From Hemerocallis citrina (lineage: Eukaryota; Streptophyta; Magnoliopsida; Asparagales; Asphodelaceae): a DNA stretch of 64,000 nt. The notes beneath the pieces were generated by a model. That model was not told the origin of the DNA, did not search any database, and saw only the letters and a program-made list of their open reading frames with translations. Below are positions 58,471 to 64,000 of the stretch, piece after piece. Within the stretch, counting starts at the first letter, position 1. Each line of letters starts with the position of its first letter. The DNA is taken from NCBI GenBank assembly GCA_017893485.1, contig CM030363.1:87003730-87067729 (forward strand), read 5' to 3'. Both the position numbers and the translations under genes were made by a program.

Positions 58471-59475
58471 ATGTCGAGAAGAGGAGCAAGGAATGGGGAA
58501 GGTTTGGATCTGGAGACTGAGCTTGCTAGGGTCTACCAGACGTTGAATGCAGTGGCTCAGAACCAAGCTAGGGGGCCGGCAAATCCAGTGCCCGAGGCGA
58601 TAAAGCTGGTGGAATCGTTCAAGAGAATGAAACCACCTGTATTCGAGGGAAAGTCAGACCCAGATGCAGCTGACAACTGGATACGGCAAGAGGAGACAAT
58701 CTTCGAGGTGTTGGAGACACCGGAGGGTAGCAAGGTCAAGTTGGCGACTTTGCAGCTGGAGAAGGATGCAGCGGTTTGGTGGCAATCCATGAAGAGGACC
58801 ATGGGAGGTCTGTTGCTTGGCTGGGAGGAATTTCTGGAGGAATTCCGCAGTCATTATTTCCCCTCCGACGTCCAGGAGAAGAAGGCGATGGAGTTCCTGT
58901 CGCTTCAGCAAGGCAGCATGTCAGTGAGAGCCTATGAGACCAAGTTCACTCAGCTCTCCAGGTATGCTCCAGAACTGGTGATGGATGAGGCCAAGAAAGC
59001 TCGCAAGTTCGAGCATGGTCTGAGGCCTAGCTTGAGATCTCGTATGATACCCCTTGGTATCAGGAGGTTCGATAAGCTGGTCAAGAGGGCGGCAGCGACG
59101 GAGGCGGATATGGAGCAGTTCTAAGTTGTTCAGAACAGGAGGAACAACTGGCAGCCCGGGAAGAGGCCTGCACATTCGGGGAGTTTCAGGGGGCAACCAT
59201 CTGCACAGAGGTTCAAACCGACAGGGGCGAACGCTGTTAGTGTAGCTGGAGGACCTGGAAACAATGTGGCGAGACCTCCTGCGGTGACTTGCTTTAACTG
59301 TGGGGAAGCGGGACACTACCGATCTCATTGTCCCAAACTTCAGCGCAGTAATAGCGGCGCACCAACGCAGCAGGCTGGGAAGAGGCCGTACCAATCAGGG
59401 CGAGTATTTGCCTTGACAGAAGCTGATGCTGAGGAGGCGGATCAGGTCATCTCTGGTATGAGGGCTGGTGTTTAG
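58471..59475 (+). pseudogene. Gypsy-2 gag with one in-frame stop
   Basis: From the ATG at 58471 (MSRRGARNGEGLDLETELAR) the frame covers a gag capsid domain (FKRMKPPVFEGKSDP, AAVWWQSMKRTMG, GSMSVRAYETKFTQLSRYAP, LRSRMIPLGIRRFDKLVKRA) and a CCHC zinc knuckle (CFNCGEAGHYRSHC, 59292-59333). It ends in TAG at 59473-59475. A single TAA at 59122-59124 interrupts it; Gypsy-1 has Gln at the aligned position, so one C-to-T change suffices. Otherwise the 335-codon frame is intact. Without readthrough, the nucleocapsid part is lost. Confidence 0.85.
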
Positions 59476-62400
59476 AGTCTTTGTCATTTCCTTTTCCCTT
59501 TGTTTAGTGAGACTGTTATGTAATGATGTATATTATGTAACAGGCGAACTCTATCTTAATGGAATTAAAGCTGTCGTATTGTTTGATACTGGATCCTCTC
59601 ATACTTTTGTGTCTCCAAAGTTTGCTAAAGTATTGGGAGTTGAACCGAAGATTTTCCCAGGCAAGATCTTATCAGTAGCTACTCCGTCAGGGGAAACTTT
59701 AACCACTGATCGGTATTATGCTGATTGCGAGATTGTGATTGGGGATAGAATCTTTGGCATTGATCTGATCGAGCTGACTATCTTGGGAGTCGATGTTATC
59801 ATTGGCATTGACTGGATGTCGGTGTACAGTGCGAGCATCGAGTGTAAGACCAAGACGGTGACAGTGAAGGCTCCAGGTGGACCTGAAGTCGTGTTCCAAG
59901 GGAAGCGGAAATGTTCTAAGCTGGTGGCTACTATCCGCAAGGAAGAGACTCCTGTGGAAGTGCAAGGGATTCCTGTGGTTCGGGACTATCCGACTGTGTT
60001 CTTGGAAGATTTTCCTGGGTTACCTCCGCATCGTGATGTAGAGTTCAGCATCACTGTTCAACCGGGAAGTGCACCCATTTCTAAGGCACCTTATAGGATG
60101 GCTCCAGTGGAACAGGATGAGGTGAAACGGCAGATTGAGGAACTGTTGGGAAAAGGCTTTATTCAACCTAGTGCGTCACCTTGGGGAGCACCAGTGCTTT
60201 TGGTAAAGAAGAAGGATGGATCGATGAGGATGTGCATCGATTACCGAGAGCTGAATAAGGTCACTGTTCAGAATAAGTATCCGATTCCTCGAATTGATGA
60301 CTTGTTCGATCGTCTACAAGGAGCAGCTGTATTCTCCAAAATAGATCTTCGATCAGGTTACCACCAAGTTCGAGTGAAAGCTGAAGATGTGCACAAGACT
60401 GCATTTAGAACTCGGCATGGGCATTACGAATTCTTAGTTATGCCATTCGGAGTGACGAATGCACCTGCAATCTTCATGGACTTGATGAACAGAGTTCTGA
60501 GGCCGTTTATTGATTCTTTCGTCGTGGTGTTTATCGACGATATTCTCGTGTACTCCAAGTCTGAGGAGGAGCACACTGAGCATCTGGCAGCGGTGTTGCA
60601 GAAGTTGGAAGAGCAGCAGTTGTATGCCAAGTTATCCAAGTGTGATTTCTGGAAATCTGAAGTGGCATTCCTAGGTCACATCCTTTCTAAGGAGGGAGTG
60701 GCAACTGACCCTCAGAAGATAGAGGCAGTGAGAGATTGGGCGAGGCCTACTACAGTGAAGGAAGTCAGAAGTTTCCTTGGGATGACTGGGTATTATCGGA
60801 GATTCATTCAAGATTATGCTCAGATAGCTGTACCGCTTACAGGGCTGACCAAGAAGAATGTGAGCTTCAAGTGGACCGAGCAATGTGAGGCGAGTTTTCA
60901 GGAGTTGAAAGATAGACTGACTACTGCACCTATTTTGGCTTTGCCTAGAGCTGGTGTCGAGTACGATGTTTATAGCGATGCTTCACATCGGGGGCTTGGT
61001 TGTGTCTTAATGCAAGAGGGAAGAGTAATCGCTTATGGGTCTAGGCAACTACGACCACATGAGAAAAATTATCCGACTCATGATCTGGAGTTGGCTGCGA
61101 TTATTTTTGCTTTGAAGCAATGGAGGCACTACGTGTACGGTGAGAAGTTGAACATGTACACGGATCACAAGAGCTTGAAGTATATATATCAGCAGAGGGA
61201 TCTCAATCTGAGGCAGCGGAGATGGTTGGAAGTGCTCGAGGATATGCGACCTGAGATCAAGTATCATCCTGGAAAGGCTAATGTTGTTGCTGATGCACTT
61301 AGTCGCAAGAGCAGTTTGGCCAGTTTGATTACAACTCAGAGGCATCTGATTGAGGAGCTGGACCGAGCTGGGATTGAGGTTGTCTTGCAAGGATTGGGAG
61401 CATCTTTGGCTCAGTTGAGGCTTCAGCCTACTTTGAATGCAAGGATCATTGCGAGTCAGGAGGTTGATGCTGATATTTTGGAGATGAAGGAGCAGGTTGG
61501 TGCTGGCGGGTTGCCCGGATTTCAAATCAGGGATGGAGTGCTGTGGTTCGGAGATAGGCTGTGCGTTCCAAATCAGGCGGACCTGAAAGAGAGTATTCTT
61601 CAGGAGGCGCATGCTACTCTTTTGTCGGTACATCCTGGGAGTACTAAGATGTACATAGACATCAAGCAGCATTTCTGGTGGTCAGGTTTGAAGCGGGATG
61701 TGGCTGAATTTGTCGCGAAGTGTGAGGTTTGTCAGCAAGTCAAAGCCGAAAATCAGAGACCCGGAGGTCTATTACAGCCGTTACCTATTCCGGAATGGAA
61801 GTGGGATAACATCAGTATGGATTTCATTACGGGATTGCCTAAGAGTTCTACAGGCAATGATGCTATTTGGGTTATAGTCGATCGACTTACCAAGTCCGCT
61901 CACTTTTTGGCGATGAAACTCACTGCTTCGATGGACAAGTTGGCTGAGATGTATGTTGGTGAGATTGTCCGACTTCATGGCGTTCCTTCGACTATTGTGT
62001 CTGATCGAGATGCGCGGTTTACTTCGCATTTCTGGAGGAGTCTTCAGGCAGCTTTGGGTACCAAGACGGATTTCAGCACTGCTTTTCATCCGCAAACCGA
62101 TGGGCAGACCGAGAGAGTCAATCGTATTCTTGAGGATATGCTTCGGTGTTGTATACTAGACTTTGGAGGCAGTTGGGAAAGGCATTTACCTTTGGTGGAG
62201 TTTGCCTACAACAACAGTTTTCAGGCCAGTATTGGGATGGCGCCGTACGAAGCTCTGTATGGCAGGAAGTGCAGGACTCCTGTGTGTTGGTATGAAGTAG
62301 GGGAGCGTCAGTTGTTTGGTCCTGAGCTTGTACAACTGACTTCTGAGAAGATTGATCTGATCAGGAAAAGGTTAGTAGAAGCTCAGAGCAGGCAGAAAAG

Positions 62401-62857
62401 CTATGCAGACAACCGGAGAAGGGACCTTGAGTTTGAGGTTGGTGACTTCGTCTTTCTGAAGGTATCACCCAGTAAAGGTGTGGTTCGTTTTGGCAAAGGC
62501 GGGAAGTTGGCCCCGAGGTTTATAGGCCCGTATAAGATATTGAAAAGGATCGGGAAAACTGCTTACCGGCTTGAATTACCGGAAGAGTTGTCTCAGGTGC
62601 ACAATGTCTTTCATGTGTCTATGCTGAGAGGTTATATTCCAGACCCGAGTCATCATTTGCCTGAAGTGCCGGAAGGTTTGCAGTTAGACCTGAATTACAT
62701 CGAGTCTCCTGTTGAGATTGTTGATCGTCGAGAGAAAGTCTTGAGGAATAAGACGATACCGATGGTCAAGGTAGTCTGGAGAAACCACTTGGTTGAAGAG
62801 GCTACTTGGGAATCTGAGGAGAGGATGTTGAAGGACTATCCTGAGCTTTTTGCTTGA
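59462..62857 (+). CDS. Gypsy-2 pol (protease, RT, RNase H, integrase, chromodomain)
   Basis: This open frame of about 1,130 codons has no stop and no early ATG. It overlaps the gag end by 14 bases in the +1 frame, so it must be reached by frameshifting, splicing or reinitiation. Domains in order: aspartic protease ([10 protein letters not shown], about residue 40); RT with [10 protein letters not shown] near residue 355; RNase H ([13 protein letters not shown] near 500, [10 protein letters not shown]); integrase HHCC finger (HPGSTKMY … CEVCQQ, about 720-757); DDE core (MDFITGL near 784, SDRDARF near 845, GQTERVN near 879); and a C-terminal chromodomain ([16 protein letters not shown], about 1095-1120). 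All catalytic residues visible are kept. The chromodomain and close Gypsy-1 similarity support a Tekay-type chromovirus. Confidence 0.9.
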   Translation, partial: GLVFRVFVISFSLCLVRLLCNDVYYVTGELYLNGIKAVVLFDTGSSHTFVSPKFAKVLGVEPKIFPGKILSVATPSGETLTTDRYYADCEIVIGDRIFGIDLIELTILGVDVIIGIDWMSVYSASIECKTKTVTVKAPGGPEVVFQGKRKCSKLVATIRKEETPVEVQGIPVVRDYPTVFLEDFPGLPPHRDVEFSITVQPGSAPISKAPYRMAPVEQDEVKRQIEELLGKGFIQPSASPWGAPVLLVKKKDGSMRMCIDYRELNKVTVQNKYPIPRIDDLFDRLQGAAVFSKIDLRSGYHQVRVKAEDVHKTAFRTRHGHYEFLVMPFGVTNAPAIFMDLMNRVLRPFIDSFVVVFIDDILVYSKSEEEHTEHLAAVLQKLEEQQLYAKLSKCDFWKSEVAFLGHILSKEGVATDPQKIEAVRDWARPTTVKEVRSFLGMTGYYRRFIQDYAQIAVPLTGLTKKNVSFKWTEQCEASFQELKDRLTTAPILALPRAGVEYDVYSDASHRGLGCVLMQEGRVIAYGSRQLRPHEKNYPTHDLELAAIIFALKQWRHYVYGEKLNMYTDHKSLKYIYQQRDLNLRQRRWLEVLEDMRPEIKYHPGKANVVADALSRKSSLASLITTQRHLIEELDRAGIEVVLQGLGASLAQLRLQPTLNARIIASQEVDADILEMKEQVGAGGLPGFQIRDGVLWFGDRLCVPNQADLKESILQEAHATLLSVHPGSTKMYIDIKQHFWWSGLKRDVAEFVAKCEVCQQVKAENQRPGGLLQPLPIPEWKWDNISMDFITGLPKSSTGNDAIWVIVDRLTKSAHFLAMKLTASMDKLAEMYVGEIVRLHGVPSTIVSDRDARFTSHFWRSLQAALGTKTDFSTAFHPQTDGQTERVNRILEDMLRCCILDFGGSWERHLPLVEFAYNNSFQASIGMAPYEALYGRKCRTPVCWYEVGERQLFGPELVQLTSEKIDLIRKRLVEAQSRQKSYADNRRRDLEFEVGDFVFLKVSPSKGVVRFGKGGKLAPRFIGPYKILKRIGKTAYRLELPEELSQVHNVFHVSMLRGYIPDPSHHLPEVPEGLQLDLNYIESPVEIVDRREKVLRNKTIPMVKVVWRNHLVEEATWESEERMLKDYPELFA

Positions 62858-62948
62858 TTGCATTTTTGTATCTTTTGTTTTGTTGTGTGTGTTGTATTTT
62901 TGTTTTCTTTCTCGCTCTTGATTGTAGTTCCGGGGACGGAACTATTCT

Positions 62949-62961
62949 AAGGAGGGAGTGC
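62949..62961 (+). other. Gypsy-2 polypurine tract
   Basis: AAGGAGGGAGTGC lies directly before the 3' LTR. Confidence 0.85.
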
Positions 62962-64000
62962 TGTAATACCCTGATTTTTCAATTAATGAGAAATTATTTA
63001 TTTTGCACGTGTTGTGCACGTGCAATATTTTTGTTGGATTATTTTATCATGATGTGTATGTTTAAATATAATTTTCTCAAATTATTTTAGTACAAAAAGC
63101 CTTCTTTAAAAGCCTTATTTGATTTAACTAAAAAGCCTTTTCTTAAAAAGCCCAAAAGCATTTTATTTTATTTATTTTTATAAATTATTTTTTGGCCCAA
63201 AAAGAAAGCCCATGAATTAATTAATTTTAATTAAACTTGTAATGTAGAAGACTTTTTTTAAACAAAATTATTTTTTATACAATTTTAGAATGTACAAATT
63301 TGGCCTAGTTGCATGCACGTGCACTACACGTACACGTGCAATGCACACCTTACTTTTGAGGCCCGGTAGCATTCTTTTGGAGGGAATTTTGAGTTTGGGT
63401 GTGGAGAACATGGGAGTAGTTTCAAGGAAGTGGGTAGTTCTTGTAACTTCTACTTTGATCTAGTCCCTTCATCCTACAACTAACCAAATGATCTTGGCCC
63501 TCCATTCCCCTCATTTTTTAGTATAAATACCCCCCCCCCCCCCCCCTCTCATGGCTAACTTTTCATATGCAAAGTGTATTTCTAAGTTATAGTATTATTA
63601 TTGTGGGAGTTATAAAAGATAAGAGATTGTGTGGGTTGTGTTGCTTGGAGTGGCCGGCATCACCAAGAAGCTTTCGGTGTGGACTTGAAGGAGCTTTCGG
63701 CATAGGCTTGGAGGCTTGGAGCTTGAGCGCTTTTGGCTAGGAGGTGGTGCTTTCATCTACAAGGATTCGATTGCTTTTGTTTGTGTTTCTCTCCAATTGA
63801 GGTGGGTGAAACATTTTATATTTCTAAAGTAGATCCATGTTAATTTTACACCATTAAAGATGCATGAAAAATATTATAAAGAGCCCACTTAAATTGAGTA
63901 GTTAGCATGTGGGTTGATTAAAATGTGTTGATTAACTTATATGGCTCTAGTGTTAAGATTAAATTGTGTGTAGATTACCCCATGTTTATTAGTGTGAAGT
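62962..64000 (+). repeat. Gypsy-2 3' LTR (truncated by the window end)
   Basis: Matches the first ~1,030 bp of the 5' LTR with two substitutions seen (around 63241 and 63363) and a C run of 17 instead of 8 at 63530-63546. Confidence 0.95.

Larger units (their letters stand above)
54446..64000 (+). mobile_element. Gypsy-2: nearly intact Tekay-like chromovirus (runs past the window end)
   Basis: The 5' LTR is 54446-57730 and the 3' LTR starts at 62962 and leaves the window. The iMet PBS is at 57734 and the polypurine tract at 62949-62961. It was inserted into the Gypsy-1 5' LTR, with left target gaaac (54441-54445). The internal region carries an extra ORF, gag, and a full pol with terminal chromodomain. 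In the ~1,040 bp of LTR that can be compared I see two substitutions plus a C-tract length change, so the insertion is very young. Confidence 0.95.

Noticed and set aside
61049..61672. 207-aa ORF antisense to Gypsy-2 pol
   Set aside because: It is the shadow of the RNase H/integrase coding strand; the sense frame has clear catalytic motifs.

Overview
The window reads as a gene-poor, repeat-packed stretch of a flowering plant (probably eudicot) nuclear genome. It is AT-rich with long TA, CT and GA microsatellites. It holds plant LTR retrotransposon lineages (Tekay-like chromovirus, Athila-like, Copia) primed by tRNA-iMet or tRNA-Asp, plus Helitron, hAT, Mutator-like, CACTA and LINE sequences. 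The only host-gene remnants recognised are fragments of a MYB-CC/GARP transcription factor and a broken Pumilio-family gene. No intact host gene was found. Lineage names rest on motifs read by eye, not on database searches.

Layout. 1-1015: 70-bp minisatellite. 1064-3045: two small Helitrons on opposite strands flank a Mutator-like MITE that contains a hAT MITE; all four ends carry recognisable target-site signatures. 3190-30880: a chain of hairpin or foldback elements separated by TA/GA/CT microsatellites. The main ones are A (4818-10276), B (10325-17256) and C (17526-30679). A has 0.44-kb inverted arms and inner 137-bp tandem repeats. B has 2.4-kb inverted arms, each with an intron-containing copy of a MYB-CC fragment. 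C has arms split by a 3.4-kb solo LTR and by a decayed Copia element (24897-30316), and its core holds six ~280-bp palindromes.

31860-64000 is a nest. A Pumilio pseudogene (minus strand) is broken by a 5'-truncated LINE (32597-34500) and by a CACTA end at 35000. The CACTA is split by Copia-1 (36074-45704), which carries a hAT MITE in its 5' LTR and a 6.9-kb gag-only Athila-like element (38644-45519, TSD ggtcc). The CACTA is split again by Gypsy-1 (minus strand, 45813-54445 and beyond), and Gypsy-1's 5' LTR is split by Gypsy-2 (plus strand, 54446 to past the window end). Gypsy-2 is nearly intact, has almost identical LTRs, and carries an extra acidic coiled-coil ORF ahead of gag.

How the parts relate. 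Gypsy-2 could be close to autonomous, apart from one nonsense codon in gag and an unusual gag/pol frame relation. The Athila-like element has lost RT, RNase H and most of integrase and must have depended on a helper. Element B could be transcribed into a long hairpin RNA matching a MYB-CC gene. The most unexpected pattern is a doublet of the palindrome CAGTCGACTG at 20-22 bp spacing. It recurs in the LTRs of two unrelated retroelement families (Gypsy-1/solo LTR and the Athila-like element) and in the latter's leader.
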